Shown: piece after piece, positions 20,256 through 31,100 of the stretch
Layout: every line of letters starts with the position of its first letter
Position numbering within the stretch: position 1 is the stretch's first letter
Origin: Aquimarina longa SW024
GTDB taxonomy: Bacteria > Bacteroidota > Bacteroidia > Flavobacteriales > Flavobacteriaceae
Assembly: GCF_001401755.1 (NCBI RefSeq)
Contig: NZ_AVQK01000025.1
Coordinates: forward strand, 62,001 to 126,000
Direction of reading: 5' to 3'
DNA length: 64,000 bases
Made by a program: the position numbers and the translations under genes
The notes under the pieces: model-generated
What the model saw: only the letters and a program-made list of their open reading frames with translations
Told to the model about the DNA's origin: nothing
Databases searched by the model: none

Positions 20256-20467
20256 TTTCTCCCTTCTAAAACCCTATTTTCATTACGGTTCGTCTACTGT
20301 ATCATAACATGTTAGATATAATATAAGGGTATACCCATGAAACATGAGGAATCATATCTATAAAATATTTCTATTTATGTTTACCTCTTTTTAAGATTCA
20401 TTTGGTGTTATTTGTTTTTTATTAGGTTTTAAACCTATTAGATTCATTTTCTTTTTTACGTATCTAT

Positions 20468-20475
20468 TATATTTG
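20468..20475 (+). promoter_or_regulatory. TAnnTTTG box immediately before holB
   Basis: TATATTTG ends 3 bp before the holB ATG at 20479. If used as a -7 element it would start transcription at about the ATG, giving a leaderless mRNA. No clear TTG at -33 was found, so this may be chance. Confidence 0.3.
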
Positions 20476-20478
20476 CCA

Positions 20479-21633
20479 ATGCTTTTCTCAGAAATATTAG
20501 GTTTAAAACATATCAAAAGTTATCTAACCACTAGTGCTACTCGCCAAAGAATACCTCATGCACAGCTTTTTGTAGGATCTAATGGTAGCGGAACCTTACC
20601 TATGGCTATTGCCTATGCGCAATATGTCTTATGTCAAAATCAGGATAATGAAAATACTGGAGGCAATCAGGCTTGTAATATAAAGTTTGATCACCTCGCA
20701 CATCCTGATTTACATTTTATATACCCTGTCGCTGTAAATGATAAAGTAAAAAAACATCCCAGGTCGGATCATTTTGCCGAAGAATGGAGAATTTTTGTAA
20801 ATGAAAATCCATACGGTAGTATTTTTGATTGGTATTTATCTCTAGGGATCGAAAAAAAGCAAGGGCAAATTGGAGTGGATGAAGCTCTAGAAATTGTAAA
20901 AAAGCTTTCGCTAAAAAGCTATGAAGGAGGATATAAAATAATGCTAATCTGGATGGCGGATAAAATGAATATCGCTGCTTCTAATAAACTCCTAAAGTTA
21001 ATTGAAGAACCCCCAGAAAAGACATTGTTTATATTGATTACAGAAGATGAAGAACAACTTATACAAACCATAAGATCTCGATGCCAAGTAATTCATTTTC
21101 CTCCCTTAGGAGAACAAGTGATCAAAGAAGCACTACAGACAAGAGAAAATATACCCGAGAACAAAGCCTTAAAAATTGCACATCAGGCTAATGGAGATTA
21201 TAGTAAAGCACTACATTTATTACATCATGATGGAGGTGATGATCAGTTTGAAGAATGGTTTATACAATGGATCCGTACTGCTTTTAAAGCTAAAGGAAAT
21301 AAATCCGCAGTGAATGATTTAATATCTTGGAGCGAATCCATTGCAGGAACAGGAAGGGAAACACAAAAGAAATTCCTGAACTACTGCTTAGACTTTTTTA
21401 GACAAGCCATGTTGCTTAATTATGGTGTCGAAGATTTAGTGTTTTTTGAACCTACTACCAAAGGTTTTAAATTAGAAAATTTTGCGCCTTTTATACACGG
21501 AGCTAATATTATGGATATCTCTAAAGAGTTACAAGATGCCGCGTATCATATAGAACGTAATGGTAATGCAAAAATCATTCTTACTGACCTCTCTATAAAA
21601 CTTACACGATTACTTCATAAAAAAGCAAGCTAA
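20479..21633 (+). CDS. holB: DNA polymerase III subunit delta'-like (clamp loader)
   Basis: Clamp-loader ATPase-fold subunit. MLFSEILGLKHIKSYL followed by RIPHAQLFVG is the usual opening of the Bacteroidota delta' family. KIMLIWMADKMNIAASNKLLKLIEEPPEKT and RSRCQVIHFPPL are the sensor/SRC region of DnaX/delta' proteins. The Walker A position reads GSNGSGTLP, without the GKT, so it should not hydrolyse ATP, as is normal for delta'. The ATG at 20479 is preferred over the TTG two codons earlier. A DoxX-like gene follows after 27 bp. Confidence 0.87.
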   Translation: MLFSEILGLKHIKSYLTTSATRQRIPHAQLFVGSNGSGTLPMAIAYAQYVLCQNQDNENTGGNQACNIKFDHLAHPDLHFIYPVAVNDKVKKHPRSDHFAEEWRIFVNENPYGSIFDWYLSLGIEKKQGQIGVDEALEIVKKLSLKSYEGGYKIMLIWMADKMNIAASNKLLKLIEEPPEKTLFILITEDEEQLIQTIRSRCQVIHFPPLGEQVIKEALQTRENIPENKALKIAHQANGDYSKALHLLHHDGGDDQFEEWFIQWIRTAFKAKGNKSAVNDLISWSESIAGTGRETQKKFLNYCLDFFRQAMLLNYGVEDLVFFEPTTKGFKLENFAPFIHGANIMDISKELQDAAYHIERNGNAKIILTDLSIKLTRLLHKKAS

Positions 21634-21660
21634 TACTACCCTCTTTAAAAACTACTACCT

Positions 21661-22059
21661 ATGGATAATTTTATAACCAATATTGTTTCAATAACGATCT
21701 TATTATTTCTCCTAATCACTTTTTTGCAATCAGGCATTGATAAAATAGTAGATTGGTCAGGAAACCTCAGCTGGCTAAAAGAGCATTTTGCTAAAACCTT
21801 TATCAAAGGAATCGTACCACTCCTTCTAAGTATCATTCTAGCTATTGAAATCATTACCGCCATCTGTGCTATTATAGGAATCTATTATTTAATCATCGAT
21901 AATCAAACCTATTTTGCTATTCTAGCCATGTTCTTATCCTGTATGACCTTATTAATGTTATTATTTGGGCAAAGAGTAGCAAAAGATTATCAAGGAGCAT
22001 TAACGATCACCTGTTATTTTATAGTAGCCGTATTTGGGTTATATATCATCTCTTTATAA
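21661..22059 (+). CDS. DoxX-like membrane protein
   Basis: A 132-residue inner-membrane protein with four predicted helices: residues about 8-24, 46-72, 80-103 and 112-131. The order of helices and the LQSGIDKIVDW segment after helix one resemble DoxX/DoxD-type proteins, a broad family with no single function. It follows holB by 27 bp and may be read from the same transcript. Downstream lies the repeat array and IS element, so the operon ends here. Confidence 0.6.
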   Translation: MDNFITNIVSITILLFLLITFLQSGIDKIVDWSGNLSWLKEHFAKTFIKGIVPLLLSIILAIEIITAICAIIGIYYLIIDNQTYFAILAMFLSCMTLLMLLFGQRVAKDYQGALTITCYFIVAVFGLYIISL

Positions 22060-22208
22060 GGTATCGTATCTTATACTAGCACTTATAAAAAGTATACCTA
22101 AGGGGGGTACCCCACCTCAGCACTCGTTCTACCCCTCCCAGAGGTAGTTAGAACAGATAAGTTACCGCTTAGAACTGATATTGTATCGAATCGAACTGAT
22201 CGACTCAC

Positions 22209-22269
22209 CCTTATTTTTGATCCATTAAGGCATCGAACCCATTGTTACATCCTTATTTTTGATCCATTA
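22209..22269. repeat. 19-bp direct repeat (two copies)
   Basis: CCTTATTTTTGATCCATTA occurs identically at 22209-22227 and 22251-22269, 42 bp apart start to start. The second copy runs straight into the 22269-22285 hairpin. Confidence 0.8.
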
Positions 22270-22320
22270 TGGGTCGGCGACCCATAAAAAGGTGGTTCGA
22301 AGTACTTTTTTATCACTTCC

Positions 22321-22488
22321 AACCACCTCAGTGACCCTTGGAACTACTTCGGGTAGCTCTACAATCATCTCGATGACTCTTCTAACCACCTTAGTGATCC
22401 TTACAACCATCTTAGTAATCCTTAGAACTACCTCGGAGAGCTTTAGAACCTTCTCCGGCACCCTTAGAACCCTCCTTAGTAGCCTTAG
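22321..22488. repeat. Eight imperfect 21-bp tandem repeats
   Basis: Units begin at 22321, 22342, 22363, 22384, 22405, 22426, 22447 and 22468 without gaps. Each starts AAC/AAT, continues with a pyrimidine-rich ACCT-like block and usually ends in a CCTTAG-like block. The best-conserved are units 4 and 5. A weaker unit may precede at 22300-22320. Because 21 is a multiple of three, all frames give seven-residue repeats; on the minus strand they resemble VLRITKM heptads. Flanked by hairpins and followed by the IS3 element. Confidence 0.8.
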
Positions 22489-22502
22489 ACCCCTTATAAA
22501 CA

Positions 22503-22701
22503 CTATACCTCTGTAGAAGGATCTTGCTTAGTTACTGAATTTCCTTTTTTAAACAATACCTTCATATCCTCATACACCGACTTAGCACCCGGTTCATTTT
22601 CTCCTGCCAGAAAACGCATCATACGATAAAAACTTAGAGAATTCGTATAATTATCATAATCCAATAATGTCTTAGTATCCACCAACTGCTGCGATTGGAG
22701 T
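22503..22701 (-). pseudogene. Short coding remnant left of the IS element
   Basis: A minus-strand frame with protein-like composition ends at 22503. It opens only with a TTG at 22685 and can be read back to the IS boundary at 22701. It includes FYRMMRFLAGENEPGAKSVY and is mostly helical and charged. If the IS and one target copy are removed, an in-frame stop appears ten codons before the TTG, so it is either a tiny gene with a TTG start or a decayed C-terminal piece. I do not recognise it. Confidence 0.35.
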
Positions 22702-22732
22702 TGCTACCTTTATTCGGACAGATATTTAAGAC
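22702..22732. repeat. Left terminal inverted repeat of the IS
   Basis: Pairs with 23932-23963 in inverse orientation. Both have TTGC at or next to the tip, ATTCGGACA 12-20 bases in, and a TAAGAC-like inner block. The match is imperfect. Confidence 0.75.
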
Positions 22733-22762
22733 AGTTTATGTTTAAATAAATATCTTAGAAAA

Positions 22763-23068
22763 ATGAAGAAACGATTTTACAGTAAAGAATTTAAATCAGA
22801 AGCTGTTCGGTTAAGCTATCAGCGAGAAAACATAAAAGAATTAGCCGATGAATTAGGAGTTAAAGTTGATAGGATTTATCGTTGGCGTAAGCTAGATAGT
22901 GAAGATGGAGTTTCTAAAAAAGCTTCTAAACCACCTTCTTCTCAAATAGATAACCAAGAAGTGAAGGAGTTACGTAAAGCTCTTAAAGATGCTCAATTAG
23001 AACTAGAGATCTTAAAAAAGGCCGTTCACATTTTCTCCAAGAGCGATGGAAAATCTATCAATTCATAG
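22763..23068 (+). CDS. IS3-family transposase OrfA (helix-turn-helix)
   Basis: DNA-binding part of the transposase, 101 residues. FYSKEFKSEAVRLSYQ, then ELADELGVKVDRIYRWRK, form the helix-turn-helix of HTH_Tnp_1. A leucine-rich coiled coil follows (KELRKALKDAQLELEILKKA), which mediates dimerisation in this family. A frameshift heptamer near its end (23014-23020) allows fusion with OrfB. Confidence 0.93.
   Translation: MKKRFYSKEFKSEAVRLSYQRENIKELADELGVKVDRIYRWRKLDSEDGVSKKASKPPSSQIDNQEVKELRKALKDAQLELEILKKAVHIFSKSDGKSINS
23014..23020 (+). promoter_or_regulatory. Programmed -1 frameshift heptamer A AAA AAG
   Basis: In the orfA frame the codons are TTA AAA AAG, so A AAA AAG is in the correct phase for -1 slippage. 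The shifted frame reads without stop through KGRSHFLQERWKIYQFI into orfB, producing an OrfAB transposase, as in other IS3-family elements. Confidence 0.85.
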
Positions 23069-23082
23069 TTTCATATAAACAT

Positions 23083-23931
23083 ATGTATTCCATTGAGAGA
23101 ATGTGTAAAGTACTAAAAGTTAGTAGAAGTAGTTATTATAGATGGTATAGTAATGGCCCTTGTAATAGGGTTTTAGAAGACCAGAAATTAACTTTGGAAA
23201 TAAAAAATATCTTCTATGATAGTAGACAAACTTATGGGAGTCCTAGAATTAAACAAGAACTTCTTAGAAGAGGGTATAAGGTATCCAGAAGTAGGATCTC
23301 CCGATTAATGAAATCTAACGGGTTAAGAAGTAAATTAAAAAAGAAATATAAGATTACTACAGATTCAAATCATTGTTTTCCCATATTCAAAAATCATTTG
23401 GATAGGGAGTTTAACCCCAAGAGATTAAATCAGGTTTGGGTCTCTGATATTACTTACATTAAAACCAATAAAGGATGGTTATATTTAACAACATTAATTG
23501 ATCTTTATGACCGTCAGGTGATAGGTTGGTCATTGAGTACTTCTTTGTTTACTGATCAAACCATAGTACCCGCTTGGAAAATGGCAACTTCTAAAAGAAA
23601 AATAGAGGCGCCTTTACTTTTTCACTCTGATAGAGGGGTTCAATACGCAAGTAAAGAGTTTAGAAAAGTTGTTACTACTAATAAGTTGATTACCCAATCC
23701 ATGAGTAGAAAAGCTAATTGTTGGGATAATGCAGTAGCAGAATCTTTCTTTAAAACATTAAAAGCAGAACTTGTTTACCATCATAGTTTCAAAACAATAC
23801 AAGAAGCTAAAACAGCTGTATTTGATTACATAGAGGTCTGGTATAATAGGAAAAGATTACATTCTTCTTTGGGATACAAAACTCCAATAGAAGTTGAAAT
23901 AGAATTTTATAAACTTAAAAATGTAGCATAG
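23083..23931 (+). CDS. IS3-family transposase OrfB (DDE integrase core)
   Basis: Catalytic half of the transposase, 282 residues from the first ATG, although the natural product is probably the OrfAB fusion made by -1 frameshifting. An HTH_21 segment (YGSPRIKQELLRRGYKVSRS) precedes the rve domain. The DDE residues are visible in WVSDITYI, FHSDRGVQYAS and WDNAVAESFFKTLK. The end RKRLHSSLGYKTPIE is the classic family tail. No inactivating mutation was seen. Confidence 0.95.
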   Translation: MYSIERMCKVLKVSRSSYYRWYSNGPCNRVLEDQKLTLEIKNIFYDSRQTYGSPRIKQELLRRGYKVSRSRISRLMKSNGLRSKLKKKYKITTDSNHCFPIFKNHLDREFNPKRLNQVWVSDITYIKTNKGWLYLTTLIDLYDRQVIGWSLSTSLFTDQTIVPAWKMATSKRKIEAPLLFHSDRGVQYASKEFRKVVTTNKLITQSMSRKANCWDNAVAESFFKTLKAELVYHHSFKTIQEAKTAVFDYIEVWYNRKRLHSSLGYKTPIEVEIEFYKLKNVA

Positions 23932-23963
23932 GTCTTAGAAAAATTGTCCGAATTTATCTTGCA
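23932..23963. repeat. Right terminal inverted repeat of the IS
   Basis: Inverse counterpart of 22702-22732; ends in GCA and is followed by the AGT target copy. Confidence 0.75.
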
Positions 23964-24070
23964 AGTCCATTGATGCCTTGTCACGATCACAGACACAAAG
24001 AAAATATATCTATAAAGATTTTAGCAGATTCTATAAAGATGAAGATGGTAACCTGATCGAAGATAATTAA
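23964..24070 (+). pseudogene. Short coding remnant right of the IS element
   Basis: A plus-strand frame runs from the IS border to TAA at 24070 and reads as the hydrophilic end of a protein (RKYIYKDFSRFYKDEDGNLI and four more residues). It is followed by a good terminator, as a real gene end would be. No start codon is in the stretch, and rejoining the flanks gives a stop a short way upstream, so it is a fragment or very small gene. Not recognised. Confidence 0.35.
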
Positions 24071-24090
24071 GACTATAACAAAACAATACA

Positions 24091-24121
24091 AAAAGCTCTC
24101 TATAAAAATTAGAGAGCTTTT
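24091..24121. terminator. Stem-loop terminator downstream of sprF-like gene
   Basis: Arms 24091-24102 and 24110-24121 (AAAAGCTCTCTA and its complement) enclose a 7-nt loop. A/T tracts on both sides allow use in both directions, for the minus-strand sprF-like gene and for the plus-strand remnant. Confidence 0.85.
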
Positions 24122-24151
24122 ATATTCTACATTTATATATCAATAATTAGA

Positions 24152-25108
24152 TTAATAGGTACATCCACAATTACTCTGTCTACATCCAAAATCAAATCCT
24201 AAGGTTATCATATGCGATCCTGCTGCAGTACTGGGTTGTAATACCTCATTTACATTAACCTGATACCCATAGGCTACATAAAAGTTAGCCTTTTTAATTC
24301 CTACCATAGGAGAAACTGATAAAGGTTTAAAATCCTGATCAACAAGAGATCTAAGACTAACACCTAGCCAATAGTAATCTCCACGATGCATTTTTCGAAC
24401 CTTTAGATTAAGATCTGTTGTAGAACGACCATCACCAGAAAAACTTTGGTATAATACTGATGGCTCTACTTCGATGTCACTAAATCTATGATAAAAAGTA
24501 TATCCAGAATACACATAGTAATTTTGTATCTGCGAAGGCTCAGTAGGATTAAAATCATCAATTTCTTTCTGTAATAAATTCACTGCATTAGCACTCAAAA
24601 AGAATCTCCCTACTCGATATAATAATCCAACATCAAAATTAGAGTCATTTACACTTATATCTCCTAAACCTGGATTAAAAGGGGTATCGGGATTACCATT
24701 GTTAAATTTTGATGCATCAATTCCGAACTGAGTAAACTTATAACTGATCCCAAAAGATAAGTATTGATTATTATATTCACTTAGTGTTAAATGATGTGCA
24801 AAAGACAACTGAACCCCCTTCTGTGAGGTATTTCCATTTTTGTCATTAAATAAAATGGCTCCTATACCAGAACGATCAGATATTCTACCATCTATTGATA
24901 GTGATTGTGTTCCTGGTGCATCTTCTATATTTACCCATTGCTCAAAACCGGAAGCCCTAACCTGCCAACAGTCTCCAATACCCGCATATGCAGAAGATAT
25001 TAAATATGGGTTATCTGCTATATACTGGTTTTGTACAGGAGCAAAAAACTCCTGTGCAAAAGTGCAATAACTTGCCAATAGACTAAATATTACAATATAC
25101 TTTTTCAT
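24152..25108 (-). CDS. sprF: SprF-like PorP/SprF-family outer-membrane protein
   Basis: A 318-residue PorP/SprF-family protein with signal peptide (MKKYIVIFSLLASYCTFAQ). Family blocks are NQYIADNPYLISSAYAGI, a VRASGFEQWVN segment and repeated beta-strand-like stretches expected of an outer-membrane barrel. In Flavobacterium johnsoniae SprF is encoded directly after SprB and is needed to get SprB to the surface. Here it is also the gene directly after the giant adhesin (81 bp), which is the basis for the symbol. The C-terminus has a Cys-rich tail (CRQSNCGCTY) whose role I do not know. Confidence 0.82.
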   Translation of the reverse strand: MKKYIVIFSLLASYCTFAQEFFAPVQNQYIADNPYLISSAYAGIGDCWQVRASGFEQWVNIEDAPGTQSLSIDGRISDRSGIGAILFNDKNGNTSQKGVQLSFAHHLTLSEYNNQYLSFGISYKFTQFGIDASKFNNGNPDTPFNPGLGDISVNDSNFDVGLLYRVGRFFLSANAVNLLQKEIDDFNPTEPSQIQNYYVYSGYTFYHRFSDIEVEPSVLYQSFSGDGRSTTDLNLKVRKMHRGDYYWLGVSLRSLVDQDFKPLSVSPMVGIKKANFYVAYGYQVNVNEVLQPSTAAGSHMITLGFDFGCRQSNCGCTY

Positions 25109-25189
25109 CTAACATTAAAAATTACAGATCATTAACTTTTTCTTTTACGTCTTACGACTTTATCCATCTGGTCTTATACATTTAGTATA

Positions 25190-28100
25190 TTATCTATATA
25201 ATGTAAAGTGACCTGTAAACTCTCTATTATCAATATCGTTTAAAATGATAGTGTACCAATAATCTCCCGAAGGAAGTTGTTTTCCTTGATAAAGACCATC
25301 CCAACCTTGTTGGTTTCCTTTAAACTCTACCAGCATTCTACCATATCTATCAAAAATCATCACCTCCATATTCTCAAAGAAGAATGGGTCATTTAGATTA
25401 GGCGTAATCTGTCTTGGATACCAGAATTGTTCTTCGACAGTACTGTTTGGGCTATCTGGTGTAAAGTAATTAGGAATACGAATATTAATATACGTTATAT
25501 TCTGAACTACTCTAACCTCACAACCATCTGCGTCAACCACTCGTAATGCATAATCAGCAGTTTCTCGTACTGTAAAAATATTTCCTTCTAGCTCTGTAAA
25601 ATCATCTGATTGCAATTGATTTACTGTTCTACCATCTCTTAAGATTGCATATGAGAATGCATAGAACGGTTCCTTATTAAATCTTCTACCTCCAGATTCT
25701 ATGATTTGGTATTCATTAGGATCTTGGGTGTTACCTGTCATTTCTGCAACAGGAACAGATAATGGAATATATTCTTCGATACGAATAACATCTGTAATAA
25801 CAGTACATCCTCCAGAATGCTCTAGAATACCTTGATAATCTCCTGGGGTTACTTCATATTTTGCGTTTGCACTAATACTAGTATTAGACGCTGGATCAGG
25901 AGTTCCGTTAATACCATTAAGAGTAAAGATAATATCATTCTTCACAGAATTTAATCCTAGTTCGAACTCTATAATATACTTAGGAGCCTCTAAAATCACT
26001 GATGGATCATTTACATCTCTTACAGGACATACTAGTGTAGGCGTTAATATAGCATTAAGTACAACTCCTCCTGGAATCTCTACTGGCAACTCACGTATAC
26101 AATCATTTGCATCCATTATATAGATAGTGGTTGTTCCTCCTGGTAAACTTGTATACGTAAACATATCCTGTACAAAATCAGCAGGGTTATTTGTAATACT
26201 AGTACGATATGGAGGTGTACCTCCTGATACTTCTATAGTTACTGCTCCATCTACTGCTTCAAAACATGTTTCTGGAGTTACAGTTCCTACAATATTTGCA
26301 ACTAAAGTATTAGGTTCATTAATTGTTATTGTAAATACCTCATCACATCCTCTAGAGTCCTGAGCTAATACAGTATATATTCCTGGCTCTAAATTTGTAA
26401 ACATATGCTGATTTGGTACTCCATCAGAAGCATCATTAAAAAATACTCCTGGTTGTGAATCAATCGCAAATGAATATGGTGGAGTACCTCCTGCTGCATC
26501 AATCGTTATTGTACCATCATCTTCTCCACTACAAGAAACATCTGTAAAACTAACCGTTGGTTCGAATAATGGTGGGTTGATAATTGTAAATGTACGAATA
26601 GCAGTACAAGAAATATCTGTTACTGATCGAGCAACATAGGTATAATCACCCGGAGGAAGCAACCTAAACTCTGTTGTTGCTTGTGGACCTCTAAGTAAAT
26701 TCGCAGGTGCTGCTGGTATAGGAAGCACTGATGTCCCTGTAAGAAGTAAAAACTCATAACTACCAACACCTCCTGTTAAATTCATAATATTAATTACTCC
26801 TGTAGCTTCATCACGACAATTAACCTGTGCTGCACTTGTATCTAGATCAAAATTAATCGCTGTGATCGGTATTACCGGAACTGGATTAGATCGTTTTGAT
26901 CTACAGCCATTAACATCAACAACATAGAATACATATTCTCCTTGCGTCAGACCAGTAAATGTATGTGATGCCGTATTCGTAGTCACCACTGTTTCTGTAT
27001 GATTTGCAGGGTCTGAATCAGTAACATTAACCATAACATGATCACGTATTGCCACACTACTCGTACCATTAACTGTTACATCACGTGTGCTAGTACTACA
27101 TGTAACTGGTGTTACAGTACCTAAGTTAACTGTTACTTCTGCTACATCATTAATAACCGCAGTAGTTTGTGCAGTACAATTTAATTTATCATATACTTTT
27201 ACTAGATAACTGTCTGGTTTCAATAACTCAAAAATAGTACCCGTCTGTAATACACTTTCTACACCTGTTGCAGCTGGTGTAATAGAATATCTAAGTGGTG
27301 TATCTGTTCCTGTAGCAATAACTGTTATTCTTCCATCTTCTTCACCAAAACAACTGATACTACTTGGTGGTATTGGAGTAATCGCTACATCATTTGATGG
27401 AGGTCTTACGGTAACCACAGCATCATCAGTACATACAATCGCTCCAAAAGTATCTGTTGCCGTTACTGTAAATGTAAATGTTGGTGGTACTGTTGCTGGT
27501 ACTACTGGTGATGCCTGAGCAATTGATAATCCAGTAAATAAACCTGTCGAACTAGTAGCGCCTGTTTCTACAAGTAAGTAAGTAACTACTCCTCTTGCTC
27601 CTGTCACACTCGTCTGAAAAGAAATATCAGTTCCTGGAGCACACGTTTCTTGCACGTTTATCTCTGTAATAGTGGCATCAAACTCAATTGTAGGTCCATC
27701 AATAGTAAATACATCTGAACTACTAGGACAATTTGGTGCACTACGTTCTATAATATCTACTCTATACGTACCTACTCCTATTCCAGCAGGTGCTAGCGGT
27801 ATAATGAAAGAATCTGCTGTAGCAAGGTCTCCATCTGTAGTAAGATCCGCTGTACTAGTATATACAATTGCTTCTGGTGTTACTCCAACATCTACAATAG
27901 TATATCCAAAATCACCTATATATCCAGACACTCCGATTTGTACCGATCCGTTTTCACTACCAAAACAAGTCTCTGGAGCTTGCTGAACAGCTGTTACTTT
28001 AGCTAGATCAAATGCTTCTACCTTATGACTTACTCTTACAGTACAGTCCGTATCTAAGTCTTTGATTTGGAATGTATAGGTTGTTCCTACTGCTCCTGTT

Positions 28101-31100
28101 AATGCAAATGGATTACTTGTTACCGTTCCTGCAGGTCCTCCTGCAATAGTTTGTACATCCGCACCACCAAGAGGTAATAAATCAAACTCAAATCCAGCTG
28201 TATTGGTAGCAGAATGGTCTACAGATACTGTTACCGTTTCTGTATTAGCAGTAAGACAACTAATAGGAATAGTTACATTAACTGTTTCATTCGTCATTTC
28301 TGATAAAGGCGGTACTGTAACTACTAATGGAGTAGCATTAGTACAACTATTACCATCTACTATTTCTATAGTATACAATCCTGGTATTGGTGCATCTACA
28401 ACAAAAGGATTTGGCACTGGGCTTGGAACTACAACTGTTCTAGTTATACTACTAGGTGCAGGTTCAGTAATTCTAACCGTATAATTAGCCCCTGTTCCTC
28501 CGGCTATATTAGCAATATTGATAGTAGCATTTGCACCACATTTAAAAGCATCTCCTAACGTTGGTGCATCTGCGGTTACAGCCGATGGTTCATTTATCTG
28601 TACAGGGATTGAGCTAGAACATCCTCTATTGGATGTAACAACTACTAAGTATTGTCCTCCCGTAGGATGTGGTGCAGGTAATGCATTAAAGGATAATCCT
28701 GTAAATGTAGGATTGCTTTCCTGATCAGCACCTATCTGCTGTACTCCTGCTATAGCAGGATCATTTTCAAATAACTGATACGTATATGGACCATCAAGAT
28801 CTGTTCCTGTTTGTATTGCTACAGTAACAGCTCCATCACTCGCTCCAATACATGATACATCATCCGAATCTTCTGAAAGTACTGGGTCTAATGGTACTGT
28901 TAGTTCAGTAACATTTCCTGATTTAGTACATCCAGATCCTGTAAGAGGAAGAACGTTACTATCCGTAACTTCTACTCTATAGTCTCCTGCTGCTACAGGA
29001 GTAAATATATTAGATGCTTGTGGTCCTAAGACTATAGCATTGGTAACATTATTTATTAAAGTAAATGTAAAGTTACCTGGATTAGCTATAAAATCAGAAC
29101 CTCCTGTTGGTGTAGCTGTAATAGTTCCATCTGTAAGCCTACAAGTAGGATCACCTGTAAAATCAGCTGTAACGGATAACTTAGGAAACACTCTAATTTG
29201 TCGATCATTAGATGGACATCCATTTTCATCAAATACTCTTACTTCATATATAGCTGGTGAGGTTACCGTAAAATCGTGAGTAAGACCTCCGCTTCCAGGA
29301 ACTCGATTACTTACTACGCCTGTAGTCATATTTGTTATCTGGAAAGTTAATACTCCTGTTCCTCCTACTACATTAGTAGTTCCTGTAGCTCTTATAATAT
29401 TACTATTATCAGTATAATCACATGGATCATCAACAAATGTAAGCGGCGCTAAAGTAGGAGCAGCTGTCATATTTATGGTTACATTTCTCGAAACCGGAGT
29501 TGATGTACAACTATTCGCATCAACCACACTAATTGTATACTCATTTTCAGCTGCGGTAGTTGAAAAAGGTAGTGAGAAAGTACCAGTAGCATTAGTTTGA
29601 GTAACAGTTCCTCCTACAGGAACATTTGTTGCTGTAAACGTATATGCTCCTGTTCCTCCAATAGCTGTAAATCTTACTTTTGCATCTTCATTACAGTTCG
29701 CATTGATATTAGATACAATAGGGTTTAGAATTAATTGATCTGGTTGAGTAATATTTACAATATTAGATTCATCATTACAATTAGTAATAGGATCGGTTAC
29801 TGTTACCTGTATATTTCCTGATCGTAATGTCCCAATTGTTGTTGATCCAATAGTTGTATCTCCGGAACCAGTATCTGTATCTCCAGTTGTAAGATTAGTA
29901 ACCGTATAATTATATGGTCCTGTATGACCAGTTACATCTAAGATAACGTTTGCTGTATTAGCTCCAAAACATTGTATTGTAGCAGGTCCTTTGGCTATCG
30001 TTGCTTCAATAGTATCAAAATCATCAACCTTATACGTAACAGGTATTGTACAATTTAGTCCCATACCATTAGCATCTCCTTGATCTGTAATACGGAAGGT
30101 ATGTGTAGCAACAGTAGTAAGGTTAAAGAATTGTGCAATTCTAGTACCAGATGGGGTGTCTATAGCATCTAATACAGTTCCTAAATTATCAACTCGCTCA
30201 AACAAGAAATCTCCTGATCCTCCCTGAATAGAAACCTCTACAATTTCATCACCTGCAGGGCTTGGTCGACAAGAAATAGGTTGTGTCTGAGTTACTAAAG
30301 GATCAAACATCTTAGTATATGCTGCAATGGGTACATTAGAAATTGTAGAAGGACAATCATTACTATCAAAAATCTGAACAGTATAATTTCCAGGAATAGG
30401 AGCTTCTACAATTGTTATTGCAGGAGAAGGAATAATCGCAATATCAGATAATACCACTCCATCTGGTCTAGTTACTGTAGCGGTATAGCCAGAATTACTA
30501 CCCCCTGTAACTCCCGTGATTTCTATAGTAGCGTTGGTATTAGCACCATCACAATCAAAATGATCGCCTTGTACTGGTGGATCACTACTTACTACAGGTG
30601 GCTCCGTGATATTAAAGATATGATCATCAAAACAAACTACATCTTGTGCACTAGCACCAGAACCATTGGTAAAGGTTGCCCATACTCTTACGGTATAGTT
30701 ATCCACATCTAGATTGTTAAATGTAGGATTAGATTGTCTAGCTCTAGTATCACTTGTAATAGGTGCTGTTGTGATTTCATATTCATATGTTACTGTAGGA
30801 TCTAATGCTCCGGTTAGAGAAACTGTTATACTTCCTGTAGGAGGAGCATCATTAATACATGTCATATTTGTAGCACCTGTCGTACCATCTATAGTTGGTG
30901 GTGGTGGTGCTTGTATACTCACTGATTCTTTAAATGAACATCCTGTTGGACCTCGCCCAGAATCAGTAACTTCTACAATATAGCTACCTGGTGCAACACC
31001 AGTAAATATACCTGTTGTAAGTCCTGTTGTATTACCAGTATCTACACCCGCAGAATTTTGTAGCTCATAACTTAAAGTACCTGCTATAGTTCCTGTAACA

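Larger units (their letters stand above)
22060..22502. other. Accessory intergenic DNA with short repeats and hairpins
   Basis: A stretch clearly less AT-rich than its neighbours. It contains a GGGGTACCCC palindrome near 22104-22113, a 19-bp direct repeat at 22209-22227 and 22251-22269, a perfect ATGGGTC/GACCCAT hairpin at 22269-22285 and the 21-bp array described separately. No credible gene: frames through it on both strands are low-complexity products of the array. Confidence 0.6.
22702..23963 (+). mobile_element. IS3-family insertion sequence (1,262 bp)
   Basis: Ends begin TGC at 22702 and finish GCA at 23963, giving the TG...CA ends of the IS3 family. Imperfect terminal inverted repeats share ATTCGGACA and TAAGAC blocks. 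The trinucleotide AGT precedes the left end (22699-22701) and follows the right end (23964-23966), a 3-bp target duplication. Inside are orfA and orfB in frames 0 and -1, with a slippery heptamer. The element looks complete and potentially active. Confidence 0.88.

Noticed and set aside
22321-22488. 21-bp array considered as CRISPR
   Set aside because: Units are contiguous without spacers.
22259-22516. Open frames of 78-85 codons on both strands across the 21-bp array
   Set aside because: They arise only because the unit length is a multiple of three; composition is degenerate and neither has a credible start region. Kept as an observation about the array, not as genes.
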